Part shown: positions 48,063-58,480 of the stretch, piece by piece
Numbering within the stretch: the first letter of the stretch is position 1
Layout of the letters: each line of letters begins with the position of its first letter
Origin: Streptomyces daqingensis
Lineage (GTDB): Bacteria; Actinomycetota; Actinomycetes; Streptomycetales; Streptomycetaceae
Length of the DNA stretch: 64,000 nt
Reading direction: 5' to 3'
Assembly: GCF_014645895.1 (NCBI RefSeq)
Contig: NZ_BMMP01000005.1
Coordinates: forward strand, 62,001 to 126,000
The notes under the pieces: generated by a model
Told to the model about the DNA's origin: nothing
What the model saw: only the letters and a program-made list of their open reading frames with translations
Database searches by the model: none
Program-made: the position numbers and the translations under genes

Positions 48063-49247
48063 ATGACCGAGCTCCCCCTTTCCGGCGTCACCGTCGTCAC
48101 CGTCGAGCAGGCCGTGGCCGCGCCCTTCGCCACCCGCCAGCTCGCCGATCTCGGCGCCCGGGTCATCAAGGTGGAGCGGCCCGCGGGCGGCGACTTCGCC
48201 CGCCGGTACGACACGAAAGTGCACGGTCAGTCCAGCTACTTCGTCTGGCTCAACAGGTCCAAGGAGTCCCTGACCCTGGACCTGAAGTCGCCGCCCGGAC
48301 GCGAGATCCTCGAGGAACTGCTCGCCGAGGCGGACGTGTTCGTGCAGAACCTCGCCCCGGGCGCGGCGGCACGGCTCGGACTGGACGCGGAGTCCCTGTC
48401 AGAGCGCTTCCCCTCGCTGATCCCGTGCTCGATCACGGGCTACGGCTCCAGCGGCCCCTGGGCCGGGCGGAAGGCCTACGACCTGCTCGTGCAGTGCCAG
48501 ACCGGCCTCGTCTCGCTGACCGGCACCCCGGAGGAGGCCGCGCGGGCAGGGGTCTCGGTGGCGGACATCGCCGCCGGCATGTACGCGTACTCCGGGGTCC
48601 TCACCGCCCTGTACACGCGGGCCACCACGGGGGTGGCCCGGGCCGTGGAGGTCTCGCTGTTCGAGGCGCTCGCCGAGTGGATGAGCCAGCCCGCGTACTA
48701 CACGCTCTACGGCGGAACCCAGCCGCCCCGCGTCGGCACCCAGCACGCCACCATCGCGCCGTACGGCGCCTACACCGCGGCGGACGGCAAGCAGGTGCTG
48801 TTCTCCATCCAGAACGAGCGGGAGTGGACCGCCCTGTGCGAGCGGTTCCTCGAACGGCCGGAGCTGGTGGACGACCCGCGCTTCGCCACCGGGTCGGACC
48901 GTGTGGCCCACCGCGAGGAGCTGAACGCCATCGTCGCCGAACGCTTCCGGCGCTCCGCCGGCAGCGAAGTGACGGACCTGCTCGACGAGGCGGGCATCGC
49001 CAACGCGGACGTGAACGACGTACAGGCCTTCCTCGACCACCCGGTGCTCGCCGAGCGCGGGCGCTGGCGCGGGGTGAGCGTCCCCGGCGGTGAGATGGAA
49101 GCCCTCTGCCCGCCGGCGGACCTGGCGGGAGTGGAGGCGCGGATGGACCCCGTCCCCGCGGCGGGCGAGCACACCGAGCGGATCCTGACCGCGCTGGGGC
49201 GGGACGCCGGCGAGATCAAGCGTCTGAAGTCCGGCGGCGTCGTCTGA
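48063..49247 (+). CDS. Family III CoA transferase (CaiB/BaiF type)
   Basis: A 394-residue class III CoA transferase. The N-terminal LPLSGVTVVTVEQAVAAPFATRQLADLGARVIKVE is canonical, LNRSKESLTLDLKS is near 64, and the nucleophilic Asp is D168 in VSVADIAAG. The acid acceptor is not fixed by the sequence. The convergent neighbour is a mesaconyl-CoA hydratase-like protein, and together they suggest C5-dicarboxylate (mesaconate/itaconate/citramalate) CoA metabolism. The ATG at 48063 follows GAGAGG. Confidence 0.9.
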   Translation: MTELPLSGVTVVTVEQAVAAPFATRQLADLGARVIKVERPAGGDFARRYDTKVHGQSSYFVWLNRSKESLTLDLKSPPGREILEELLAEADVFVQNLAPGAAARLGLDAESLSERFPSLIPCSITGYGSSGPWAGRKAYDLLVQCQTGLVSLTGTPEEAARAGVSVADIAAGMYAYSGVLTALYTRATTGVARAVEVSLFEALAEWMSQPAYYTLYGGTQPPRVGTQHATIAPYGAYTAADGKQVLFSIQNEREWTALCERFLERPELVDDPRFATGSDRVAHREELNAIVAERFRRSAGSEVTDLLDEAGIANADVNDVQAFLDHPVLAERGRWRGVSVPGGEMEALCPPADLAGVEARMDPVPAAGEHTERILTALGRDAGEIKRLKSGGVV

Positions 49248-49298
49248 CCACGCCGCAGCGGAACCGGCGGACCGGACCGGCGGCGGCGCGGGCGGGTG

Positions 49299-50171
49299 TC
49301 AGGCGAAGGCGACCTCCGCCGTGGCGTGGCGGGGCTCACGGTGAGTGGCGATGCGCAGGGCGGCGCTCCCGCCCGCCGGCGTACCGCAGGCCAGCAGGGG
49401 CTCGCCCGCGAACGCGGGACGCCGCAACCGGTAGGACAGGGACGTCACACGCCGTCCCGGAGCCTCGCGGCGCACCAGATCCAGCATCGCCAGCACCAGC
49501 AGCGGGCCGTGGACGACGAGGCCGGGGTAGCCCTCCTCGCCCCGCGCGTAGGGCGCGTCGTAGTGGATGCGGTGCGCGTTCGCGGTGAGGGCGCTGAAGC
49601 GGAACAGCAGGGCCGGGTCCGTGCGCAGGGGGGAGGACCAGGGCTCACCGGCCTCGTCGGGCACGGCCGACGTGTCGAGCTCCGCGGGGTGCCGGCCGCC
49701 GCTCCGCCCCGAGCGGTAGACGATGTCCTGCTCCTCCACCAGACAGGTCCGGCCGAGCTGGCTGTAGGCGCTGCGCACGGTGACGAAGAGGAGCTCGCCC
49801 GAGGCTCCCTGCTTGGTCTCCACGGCGTCCAGGCTGCTGACTCGCTCGGCCGGTTCGCCCAGGCGCAGGGGTTCGCCGATCCGGCAGCGGCCGCCGGCGA
49901 ACATCCGCTGCCTCTCGGGGATCGGCGGCAGGAAGCGGCCGTCGGCGGGATGCCCGTCGTCCCCGAGCTCCTTCTGGGGCGGCCACTGCAGGAAGTACAG
50001 CCAGTGCCACAGGGGCGGCAGCGGATCGCCTTCCGCCGCCGCGGGGCCCGGCAGGTCCAGGACGGCGGACAGCGAGGCGGCCGGTGCGGGCGGCATGCCG
50101 TCGGTCTCCGTGACGGCCTCGGGCCTCCACGACTCCACGTACGGGCGCAGCCCGCTCTGGGAGGCGTCCAT
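49299..50171 (-). CDS. FAS1-like/HTD2 double-hotdog hydratase (mesaconyl-C4-CoA hydratase-like)
   Basis: A 290-residue double-hotdog acyl-CoA hydratase. The N-terminal half has LPPLWHWLYFLQWPPQKELGDDGHPADGRFLPP (about 51-83), characteristic of HTD2/mesaconyl-C4-CoA hydratase proteins. The C-terminal hotdog has NAHRIHYDAPYA and GYPGLVVHGPLL (about 205-230), the hydratase motif. It converges on the CoA transferase gene with a 51-bp gap. The expected reaction is reversible hydration of a C5 enoyl-CoA. Confidence 0.82.
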   Translation of the reverse strand: MDASQSGLRPYVESWRPEAVTETDGMPPAPAASLSAVLDLPGPAAAEGDPLPPLWHWLYFLQWPPQKELGDDGHPADGRFLPPIPERQRMFAGGRCRIGEPLRLGEPAERVSSLDAVETKQGASGELLFVTVRSAYSQLGRTCLVEEQDIVYRSGRSGGRHPAELDTSAVPDEAGEPWSSPLRTDPALLFRFSALTANAHRIHYDAPYARGEEGYPGLVVHGPLLVLAMLDLVRREAPGRRVTSLSYRLRRPAFAGEPLLACGTPAGGSAALRIATHREPRHATAEVAFA

Positions 50172-50434
50172 GGCTCACTCCTCGTCGTCGAACTGCAGGC
50201 ACGGACCCGTCCCGAGGTGCCTCGTGTACGCCCTCCGTACCCGCATCCGGGCGTCCCGTGCGGGCGTGCGGGCCGGACGAGGTTCCGCGTCCCCGGGCTT
50301 CATCGTCCCGGCTGACCGGGGGCCGTGAACAATAGAAAGAGCTGATGCCCGTATCCGCCGCCGGCATGGCGCCGTCGCGGCCGGAACCCTCACGAGGAGC
50401 GCCGCATCCGCCTGGTACGGGCCTGGCTGCATAC

Positions 50435-51958
50435 CTAGCCGGCCCCGTGGCTCCCGTCTCCGTGCTCGCCGTGCCGGAAGTCCCGCCCGCGGGGCGCGCG
50501 GTCCGCTGAGCCGCCGTCCTGCGCCGTCGTCTCCTCCCGCTCCCGCTCCGCTGCCTCGCGTGCGCGTTCGGCCGCCCTGCGGGCCGCCTCCGCCGGGCGG
50601 AGCACGGAGTCCTCGGGCTGGTCGATGTCGGGGACGGTGTCCTTGTCCTCGTCCCGGGTCTCCTCCTCCCACAGGGCCCGGTACTTCGCGTCGCGCATCT
50701 TCAGCAGCACGCACGCCGCGAGGGCCGCGAGCAGCGAACCGACGAGGACGGCGGCCTTCACGTGCTCGGTCACCGCCTTCCCTTCGAACGCGAGCTCCGC
50801 GATCAGCAGCGAGACCGTGAAACCGATCCCCGCGAGCATCGATATGCCGAAGACGTCCGACCAGGACAGCGCCGGATCGAGCCGGGCCTTGGTGAAGCGG
50901 GCGGCGAGGTACGTGCCGCCGAAGACGCCCACGAGCTTGCCCAGGAACAGCCCCAGCACGACGCCCAGGGGTTCGGGGTCGCGGAAGACGTCGGCGAGCG
51001 CGGAACCGGAGACGGCGACGCCGGCGGCGAAGAGAGCGAAGAACGGCACCGCGAAACCGGCGGACAGCGGCCGCAGCCGGTGCTCGACCTCGTCGGCGGG
51101 CGAAGGCGGCGGGTCGTCGTCGCCGGAGGTCTCCGCGTCCTGAGCCGCGTCACTGCCGGACGTGCGGCCGCGCTCACGGGGACGGACGCTGAGCAGCATG
51201 CCCATGACGACACCGGAGATCGTGGCGTGGACGCCGCTGTTGTACATGAGCGCCCAGATGACGAGCGCCAGGGGCACGTACACGTACCAGCCGCGCACCC
51301 GCCACCTGACGTGCAGCATCCGGAAGAGCACGAGTCCCGCCAGCGCGCCCGCCAGGGCCGCCCAGTTGAGCGTGGAGGTGAAGAAGAGGGCGATGACGAC
51401 GATGGCACCCAGGTCGTCGACGATGGCGAGGGTCAGCAGGAAGGCCCTGATACCGGCCGGGAGGTGCGTGCCGATGACGGCCAGGACACCCAGCGCGAAG
51501 GCGATGTCGGTGGCCATCGGCACCGCCCAGCCGCTCAGCTCTCCGCCGCCCGCCAGGTTCGTGGCGAGGTAGAAGGCGGCGGGCACCACCATGCCGCACA
51601 GTGCGGCGACCACGGGCAGCGCGGCGGCCGACGGATTGCGCAGCTCGCCCGTGACGAGCTCCCGCTTCAGCTCGATGCCGGCGACGAAGAAGAAGAGCGT
51701 CAGGACGCCGTCGGAGGCCCAGTGCTCCACGGACAGGTCGAGGCCGAGCGCGGGGATCCCGAAATGGAAGGAGCGCACAGCCTCGTAGGAGGCGCTCAAC
51801 GGTGTGTTCGCCCAGATCAGCGCCACGACGGCGGCGGCCAGCAGCACCATGCCGCCCACGGTCTCGGTGCGCAGCGCTTCGGTGAGCCGGCGGCGTTCCG
51901 GTGCCGACGGGCGGGAGAAGAGAGGGGCGGCCGTGCGTGATCGGGAGCTGTCCGGCAT
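50435..51958 (-). CDS. nhaA: Na+/H+ antiporter NhaA
   Basis: A 507-residue NhaA. The membrane core (about 30-425) has LRNPSAAALPVVAALCGMVVPA, then PMATDIAFALGVLAVIG with the first essential Asp near 150, and LAIVDDLGAIVVIALFF with the ion-binding Asp pair near 180. A hydrophilic acidic insertion lies near 268-300. The C-terminal tail after 430 is charged, with an Ala/Arg/Glu-rich probable coiled coil (AARRAAERAREAAERERE) not found in enteric NhaA. The ATG at 51958 follows CGGAG. Confidence 0.93.
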   Translation of the reverse strand: MPDSSRSRTAAPLFSRPSAPERRRLTEALRTETVGGMVLLAAAVVALIWANTPLSASYEAVRSFHFGIPALGLDLSVEHWASDGVLTLFFFVAGIELKRELVTGELRNPSAAALPVVAALCGMVVPAAFYLATNLAGGGELSGWAVPMATDIAFALGVLAVIGTHLPAGIRAFLLTLAIVDDLGAIVVIALFFTSTLNWAALAGALAGLVLFRMLHVRWRVRGWYVYVPLALVIWALMYNSGVHATISGVVMGMLLSVRPRERGRTSGSDAAQDAETSGDDDPPPSPADEVEHRLRPLSAGFAVPFFALFAAGVAVSGSALADVFRDPEPLGVVLGLFLGKLVGVFGGTYLAARFTKARLDPALSWSDVFGISMLAGIGFTVSLLIAELAFEGKAVTEHVKAAVLVGSLLAALAACVLLKMRDAKYRALWEEETRDEDKDTVPDIDQPEDSVLRPAEAARRAAERAREAAEREREETTAQDGGSADRAPRGRDFRHGEHGDGSHGAG

Positions 51959-52179
51959 CTGTGGGTCTCCGAAGACGGGAGGGGGCAAGGACGCTCGTAA
52001 GCGCCGCCGACCAGACTTCCCGGCACACCGCCACGCCATCGATCTTGACGTGGTACCGACACCGTACCGTCCCCTTCCGCCCTCGTCATCCGCGGCCTCT
52101 CCCACGGCTCGCATACTCTGTGGCGCACCTCAGGAGACATACGGGCGCCTGCAGTGAGGCGGGGCGGGGAGTGGGAGCG

Positions 52180-53373
52180 ATGGCCGGCAGCAGACCAGCG
52201 GCGGGGTCCGGGGGAAGGGCGGGCCGGCCCGGAGAGGGCGGCACCGGCGGCGGACCCGCGTCCCACGACGGGGCGGACGCCCGCGACGAGGACTTCGCCC
52301 GCGGCTACCCGGAGCTGCTGGCCGAGGTGTCGCAGACGGGGCGGCTCCCGCGCCGCGACGAGCTGGACGGCTTCCGCGCGCTGGGCGAGCTGGCGGCCGA
52401 GCGCGGCGTGCACCTGCGTGAGCTCGTCGGGCTCTACCTGGGGGAGACGCGGAGGCTGTGGGGCGAACTGCCGGGCGTCGCCCGGGCGGGCACGGCGGGG
52501 GAGCGGGCCCGGACGGGCGACGCGATCCTGGGTGCGGTCGAGGCGGCGGTGAGCGCGCTCGGCGAGGGGCACGAGCGTGCCCAGCGGCTCGCCATGCGCC
52601 AGGAGGAGAACGAGCGGCGGGAGTTCGTCGACGACCTGCTGTACGGGCGCAGCGACATGGGGCGGCTGGCGGAGCAGGCACAGCGCTTCGGGCTCCGGCT
52701 GGCGGGCGTCCACGCGGTGGCCGTGGCGTCCGGCGCCGAGAGGTACGACGACGTGCACCGCACCGTCCGGCGCATCGAGCGGGAGCTGCTCGGCCGCTTC
52801 GGCGCGCGTGACGTGCTGCTGGCCACCAAGGACGGCCGCCTTGTGTGCATCGCGTCGAGCAACGACCGCGACGTGCTGGACCAGTTCGCGCGGCTCGCCG
52901 AGCACCCTGGCGCCGGCTATCCGGCGGCGGAGCGTGTGGCGGTGGGCCGCGATCACTCCGGTGCGGGCGGCGTGGTGCGCAGCTACGAGGAGGCACTGGG
53001 CACCCTCGAACTGGCCGACCGGCTGGGCCTGGACGGAGTCCGGCTGAGCGCTTCGGAGATGCTCGTCTTCCCGGTGCTGCTGCGGGACCGTGCCGCGATG
53101 GCGGACCTCGTGGCGACGGTCCTGGGGCCGCTGACGAAGGCCCGCGGCGGTGCGGCGCCCCTGCTGGAGACGCTCGCCGTCTGCGCGGCCGCGGGCTACG
53201 TCAACGCCGAGGCGGCGCGGCGGCTTGGGCTGAGCGTCCGCACGCTCTCCTACCGCCTGGAGCGCATCCGCACGCTGACGGGCTACTCGCCGGGCGAACC
53301 GCTGCAGCGCTTCACGCTGGAGGCGGCGGTCATGGGCGCGCGGCTGCTGGGGTGGCCCGAGAACGAGCTGTGA
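52180..53373 (+). CDS. PucR family transcriptional regulator
   Basis: A 397-residue CdaR/PucR-type regulator: Gly-rich N terminus, a helical region (about 35-150), a GGDEF-like central domain (about 155-290), and the C-terminal PucR HTH. The HTH block is LLETLAVCAAAGYVNAEAARRLGLSVRTLSYRLERIRTLTG (about 328-368). Such proteins respond to metabolites. It is divergent from nhaA, sharing a 220-bp promoter region. The ATG at 52180 or an in-frame GTG at 52171 could be the start. Confidence 0.87.
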   Translation: MAGSRPAAGSGGRAGRPGEGGTGGGPASHDGADARDEDFARGYPELLAEVSQTGRLPRRDELDGFRALGELAAERGVHLRELVGLYLGETRRLWGELPGVARAGTAGERARTGDAILGAVEAAVSALGEGHERAQRLAMRQEENERREFVDDLLYGRSDMGRLAEQAQRFGLRLAGVHAVAVASGAERYDDVHRTVRRIERELLGRFGARDVLLATKDGRLVCIASSNDRDVLDQFARLAEHPGAGYPAAERVAVGRDHSGAGGVVRSYEEALGTLELADRLGLDGVRLSASEMLVFPVLLRDRAAMADLVATVLGPLTKARGGAAPLLETLAVCAAAGYVNAEAARRLGLSVRTLSYRLERIRTLTGYSPGEPLQRFTLEAAVMGARLLGWPENEL

Positions 53374-53675
53374 CGGCCGTGTCGTGCCGGATGCCGCGCC
53401 CACGGCCCGGCGCGGGGCAGGGGCGGCCTTTCATGGCGGCTGGGCTGCGCGGACGTGTCGGAAGCCGGTCCGGGCGATGCGCCGTCCGGACATCAACGCC
53501 CCTTGAAGATTGCCGAGTTCTGGCAATGTGCACTTGAGACTTCGGGTGTCACCATGTCCGTACGCCGCAACCGGGAAGGAAGGCCGGGAGGGTGGACGGA
53601 GCCGCAGTGCTTCCTCTTCCCCGACTGCCGACCGCACCTCGGTTCCCAGCTTTCGTGCTGGTGAGACGGGGTGAG

Positions 53676-53706
53676 CCGATGCCCTCGACGGGGGTGAGGG
53701 CATCGG
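53676..53706. terminator. Hairpin downstream of the PucR gene
   Basis: CCGATGCCCTC (53676-53686) pairs perfectly with GAGGGCATCGG (53696-53706) around a 9-nt loop. Confidence 0.75.
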
Positions 53707-53930
53707 CACCGGTGTGCGGGGTGAACGCGTGACGGGGGTGCGCGGCCCGGCGGGGGGGTGTACGGGGGCGGCGTGCGGACCGGCTTTTCGGTCCGGCGCT
53801 GGTTTCCGGGTCGGCGCAGTTGCGGCGTCTGGTTCCGCGGAGGCTCAGGGGGTGGGCCTCCGCGGGCCGGATGCACGGGGGTGCCCCGGACCGTCCGGCA
53901 GGGTGCGGACGGTCCGTCGGCAGCGGACGC

Positions 53931-53972
53931 GCCGCAGCCCGCGCTCTCGGGGGAGGGAGCGCGGGCTGCGGC
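53931..53972. terminator. Terminator of the Rpf-like gene
   Basis: GCCGCAGCCCGCGCTC (53931-53946) and GAGCGCGGGCTGCGGC (53957-53972) form a 16-bp perfect stem with a 10-nt loop, 42 bp after the stop codon at 54014. Confidence 0.85.
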
Positions 53973-54013
53973 CGTACGGAGCGCAGCGCGGGGCTGCGCG
54001 GGGCGGGGCGGTC

Positions 54014-54634
54014 TCAGCCGACCCGCAGCTCCTGACCCGGAAGGATCAGGTCCTCGTCGCCGCCGACGACGGACTTGTTGTCCTCGTAGAGCTGCTTGAG
54101 GCCGACGTCGTGGGCGGTCGCGATGGAAGCCAGCGTGTCACCGGGCTTCACGGTGTAGTCGCCCTCGCCGCCCTGCGGCTCGTGCGCCGGCTCGCTCTGC
54201 TGCGAACCGCCGGAGTCCGTGCCGGAGCCGCCGCCGGGGTCGACGTCGGCGGGAGCGCCGCCGGAGGTCAGGCCGCCCTCACCGGCGCAGGCCCAGGCGC
54301 CCGGGCCCTGCTGGTCGAGCAGCTTCTCGGCCGTGGCGATCTGCTGTTCCTTGCTCGCCTGGTCGGCGCGCGGCGCGTACTTCGTACCGCCCGCGGCCTT
54401 CCAGCTCGATTCGGAGAACTGCAGGCCGCCGTAGTAGCCGTTGCCCGTGTCGGCCTGCCAGTCGCCGCTGGACTCGCACTCGGCGACCTTCTCCCAGGTG
54501 CCGACGGAGGCAGCCTGCGCGCCGGGCGCGGTCACCAGCGGGAGGGCGACAGCGGCACCGGCGACACCGGTGAGGACGGCGAGGCGTGCGGCCCTGACGG
54601 GCCCACGGTCACGGCCCTTGCCGGAGAACATCAT
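54014..54634 (-). CDS. Resuscitation-promoting-factor-like transglycosylase with LysM
   Basis: A 206-residue secreted cell-wall lytic enzyme. A signal peptide covers about 1-42 and ends PGAQAA. The Rpf/transglycosylase-like domain (VGTWEKVAECESSGDW, then NGYYGGLQFSESSW) has its catalytic Glu in AECESSGDW near 51. A Gly/Ser/Asp linker joins it to a LysM domain (DYTVKPGDTLASIATAHDV to LPGQELRV, about 158-205) for peptidoglycan binding. The ATG at 54634 follows AGGAACC. Likely active during spore germination or growth, by family. Confidence 0.9.
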   Translation of the reverse strand: MMFSGKGRDRGPVRAARLAVLTGVAGAAVALPLVTAPGAQAASVGTWEKVAECESSGDWQADTGNGYYGGLQFSESSWKAAGGTKYAPRADQASKEQQIATAEKLLDQQGPGAWACAGEGGLTSGGAPADVDPGGGSGTDSGGSQQSEPAHEPQGGEGDYTVKPGDTLASIATAHDVGLKQLYEDNKSVVGGDEDLILPGQELRVG

Positions 54635-55162
54635 CGTGAAGGTTCCTAACGATCGCGGTGTCCGCAACAGGTCGTTGCGAACGTTCGAGCGGTGGCGACC
54701 GTAAGCACACAGGCGCGGGTGGCCAAAACGGCCCTGAGTGATCCATCAGTTGACGCATGGCAGCAATAACCGCCATCTGTGCAGGTCAACTTGTTAGGGG
54801 CGAAGCGGACAACCGGGCGTCGGCGGGGCGCACCGGAGAGAAGGGTCACATCGTCCGCGCTCCGGGGGACCGCCCCGTCCTGCGAGCCAAGTCGCTTACC
54901 GGTAAGGCGAGTTACAGCGGGGGCGGGGGGTTCCGGCTGCGGGCTGCGGCGAGTTGCGGGACGGCGGCCTACGGGGGCGGAGTGAAGAGCGAGTCGGGGT
55001 GTTCGTCGAGCAGCCCCAACTCCTCCTCGGGTGTGATCACGTCTGCAACCGCAGGGGAGTTCTGGATCGACGCGGGGAGACCCTCGGACGACGCCACGGA
55101 ATCGCCGCGGCGCCGTCCGGCCTTCACCTATAGGTCTCGCGGCGGTGCGGCCGCCGGCCGGC
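54635..55162. other. Intergenic region upstream of the Rpf-like gene
   Basis: No gene seen in 528 bp. On the minus strand TTGACC (54783-54788) with a following AT-rich GGTTATTG stretch could be part of a promoter. I looked for a c-di-AMP riboswitch here, as some Streptomyces rpf genes have one, but saw no recognisable conserved core. Confidence 0.35.
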
Positions 55163-57532
55163 TCAGCCCGCCCGCTCGCGGACGACGGCGGCGATGTCGA
55201 GCCGCCGCACCGCCCGCACCGCCGGGATCTGCGACAGCAGCGAAGCACCCGCCACCGCGAGGCAGGCCCCCAGCACGACGGGCCATCCGATCTCCAGCTC
55301 CAGCGACAGCATGTCGCTGTCGAAGGAGCGCAGGAACTGCCACGCCGCGGCGAACCCGGCGGCGAGGCCCGCCGGCAGGGCCAGCAGCGTCGCCGTCAGA
55401 TTCTCGGCGGCGAGCAGCGCGGCGATGCGGCGCAGGGACACGCCCGAGGCGCGCAGCGTCGCCAACTCTGCAGTGCGTTCCGCGACGTTGACGCTCATCG
55501 TCACGTAGACGACGGTCAGGGCCAGCACCCCGCCGAGCAGCATCATCACCCCGACGAACACCCAGAACAGCGCCATGTAGCGGTCGATCTGCCGCGCGAC
55601 GGCCCGGGAGTCGGCGTAGGCGACGACGCCCTCGACCGCTGTGGCGTCCCGGCGTAGCCGGTCCGGGTCGGGTGCGTCCGCGCCCTTCGCGAAGCGCAGC
55701 GCGTATCCGGTGGAGGACGCGCCCGTCGCTTCCTCGACGGTCGTCCGCGTCGCGTACAGAGCCGAGCCCATCGGCTCGTCGACGAGGCCCGCGAGCCGCA
55801 CCCGCTCCTCGCGGCCGTCGGCGGCGCGCAGCGTGACGTGGTCGCCGGTGGAGAGCCCCAGCCGCTCGGCGGCGCCCTTGCCCGCCAGTACGGCGCCGTC
55901 CCCGGGCAGCCGCCGCTCCCCGCCGTCCGGGGTGCGGAAGCCGTGCATCGACGTGCGCCGGTCGTAGCCCGTCAGCGCCGTGCTGTACGAGCGGTCCCCG
56001 TTCCGGGCGGTGACCTGGGCCGTCGCCACGGCCTCGACCGCCTCCACCCCGTCGATGCCGCGCAGCGCGGGCCGCGGGTCCCGGGCGCGCGGGTCGGCGG
56101 TGACGGTGGCGTCCTCGCGCTGTACCTCGCCGAACTGCACGTCCGTCGCCGCCTTCATGCTGCCCGCCATGCCCGCCGAGGTGAGCACGAGCACCAGCGC
56201 GAGCACGCTGCCCACCATCGAGGCGACGGTGCGGCGCCTGCTGCGGCCCAGCTCGCGCAGGGACAGCCGCAGCGTCAGCGGCAGCCGCCGGGCCCGCGCC
56301 AGCGCCCGGCTCCACCGCCCGGGCGGGCTCATCGTGCCGCCGTCGCCGCGCAGGGCCTCGGCCGGTGCGGTCCTCGTCGTGGCCCATGCCGGGGCCGCGC
56401 CGCCCACCAGCCCGACGAGCACTCCGAAGAGCGCACCCGTCGCCAGCACGGCCGGACGGTGTTCGACGAGCGTGTAGGGAATCCCGATCTCCGCGGTGTA
56501 GGCGTGCGTCATCGCCGGTGTCACCGCGGCGCCCAGCGCGACCCCCAGCACGGCGCCGGCCGTCCCCGCGAGCACGCCGTGGCCGAGGTAGTGGCGCGCC
56601 ACCGTGGCGCGCGGGACCCCGGCGGCGAGGAACATGGCGATGACCTTCCGTTCGGAGAGCACCAGCCGGGTGATCAGGACGTACGCGGCGACGGCCGCCG
56701 CGGAGAGGAACAACACCGGGAAAGCGACGGAGAGTTGGGAGAATCCTTCGAGGTCGCCGTCGAGAGCCGAGTGGGAGGGGTGTTCCGAGCGCGGCTGGAC
56801 CTCCGTGGCTCCGGCGGCGCGCATCCTCTCGGCGATGCGCTCTTCGGCCGCGCCCCCGTCGTCACGGGCTCCGCCGGACAGGCGCACCAGCGTCTGACTC
56901 GTCGCGGGGGCGCTGCCGGTGAGGCTTCGCAGAGAGGACTGGGGCGCGAAGACGACCGCGAAGTTGTGCGGGTCGCCGACCACTTGCTGGCGGCTCAGGG
57001 CCGGCCAGAGGTACTCGGGCGAGTCCGCCACGCCCCGTACGGTCACCGCGCGCCAGCGCTTCCCGTCGAAGACCTTCGCGGTGTCGCCGGGAGCGAGGCC
57101 GAACGTCTTCGCGGTGTGGCGCTCCACCAGCACGCCCCGGCTGTCGCCGCGCTTCGGGTAGTGCCCCTCGGTCACGTCGACCTTGTTCACGGCGGGCTGT
57201 GCGCCTGCCGGCAATCCCGCCACGCGGCCCAGCAGTTCGTCCTTCCCGAAGCGCACGGGCACGCGCGCCTGGGTACGGGTGGCCACCTCCGAGACCCCGC
57301 GCTCCGCACCGGCGGCCGCGGCCACTTCCGCCGGGTCGCCGCCGGAGGCCGTCAGGTCGGCGAAGTGCATGCGGGAGTAGGTGTGTTCATAGCTGGAGCC
57401 GAGGTTGCGGTAGGCGTCGTAGCTGGAGACGAAGAGGAGGACGCCGATCAGCACGGTCACGCCGACGGCGGCGAACTGCGGCAGCCGGCGCCGCAGATCA
57501 CGCCGGGTCTTGTCGAGGAGGATCCGGTTCAC
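55163..57532 (-). CDS. ABC transporter permease, FtsX/MacB family
   Basis: A 789-residue permease with two FtsX units. The first helix is near 18-38 (AAVGVTVLIGVLLFVSSYDAY). A large extracytoplasmic domain follows (about 45-260), then helices near 265-400, a second soluble domain (about 480-650) and helices near 660-780. The final part (VVLGACLAVAGASLLSQIPAVRAVRRLDIAAVVRERA) is typical of FtsX C termini. It follows the ATPase gene by six bases. Substrate unknown; such pairs export lipids, peptides or drugs. Confidence 0.9.
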   Translation of the reverse strand: MNRILLDKTRRDLRRRLPQFAAVGVTVLIGVLLFVSSYDAYRNLGSSYEHTYSRMHFADLTASGGDPAEVAAAAGAERGVSEVATRTQARVPVRFGKDELLGRVAGLPAGAQPAVNKVDVTEGHYPKRGDSRGVLVERHTAKTFGLAPGDTAKVFDGKRWRAVTVRGVADSPEYLWPALSRQQVVGDPHNFAVVFAPQSSLRSLTGSAPATSQTLVRLSGGARDDGGAAEERIAERMRAAGATEVQPRSEHPSHSALDGDLEGFSQLSVAFPVLFLSAAAVAAYVLITRLVLSERKVIAMFLAAGVPRATVARHYLGHGVLAGTAGAVLGVALGAAVTPAMTHAYTAEIGIPYTLVEHRPAVLATGALFGVLVGLVGGAAPAWATTRTAPAEALRGDGGTMSPPGRWSRALARARRLPLTLRLSLRELGRSRRRTVASMVGSVLALVLVLTSAGMAGSMKAATDVQFGEVQREDATVTADPRARDPRPALRGIDGVEAVEAVATAQVTARNGDRSYSTALTGYDRRTSMHGFRTPDGGERRLPGDGAVLAGKGAAERLGLSTGDHVTLRAADGREERVRLAGLVDEPMGSALYATRTTVEEATGASSTGYALRFAKGADAPDPDRLRRDATAVEGVVAYADSRAVARQIDRYMALFWVFVGVMMLLGGVLALTVVYVTMSVNVAERTAELATLRASGVSLRRIAALLAAENLTATLLALPAGLAAGFAAAWQFLRSFDSDMLSLELEIGWPVVLGACLAVAGASLLSQIPAVRAVRRLDIAAVVRERAG

Positions 57533-57538
57533 GGCGGC

Positions 57539-58336
<798 letters not shown>

Positions 58337-58480
58337 GGGTACCTCCTCGGAATGGGTGTGCGTGCGGTGCGCGGGCTGGGCGACGCGGCACCGCGCGCCG
58401 TCCCGGCCCGGCCGCCTGGCCGCATGACCACGGCAGGGAACGGCAGCCACGGCAGGGGACGCCGGCGGCGCGAGGGAACG

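Larger units (their letters stand above)
53374..54013. other. Intergenic region with two strong hairpins
   Basis: No gene supported. A 36-codon frame at 53554-53664 ends just before the hairpin at 53676, but it lacks a ribosome binding site and similarity. The two hairpins are listed separately and suffice as terminators of the convergent PucR and Rpf-like genes. Confidence 0.45.

Noticed and set aside
53554..53664. A 36-codon frame MSVRRNREG... followed by a hairpin
   Set aside because: No ribosome binding site and no similarity; the hairpin is explained as the PucR terminator.
54635..55162. A possible c-di-AMP riboswitch in front of the Rpf-like gene
   Set aside because: I did not see the conserved core on the strand leading into the gene; a covariance-model search would decide.
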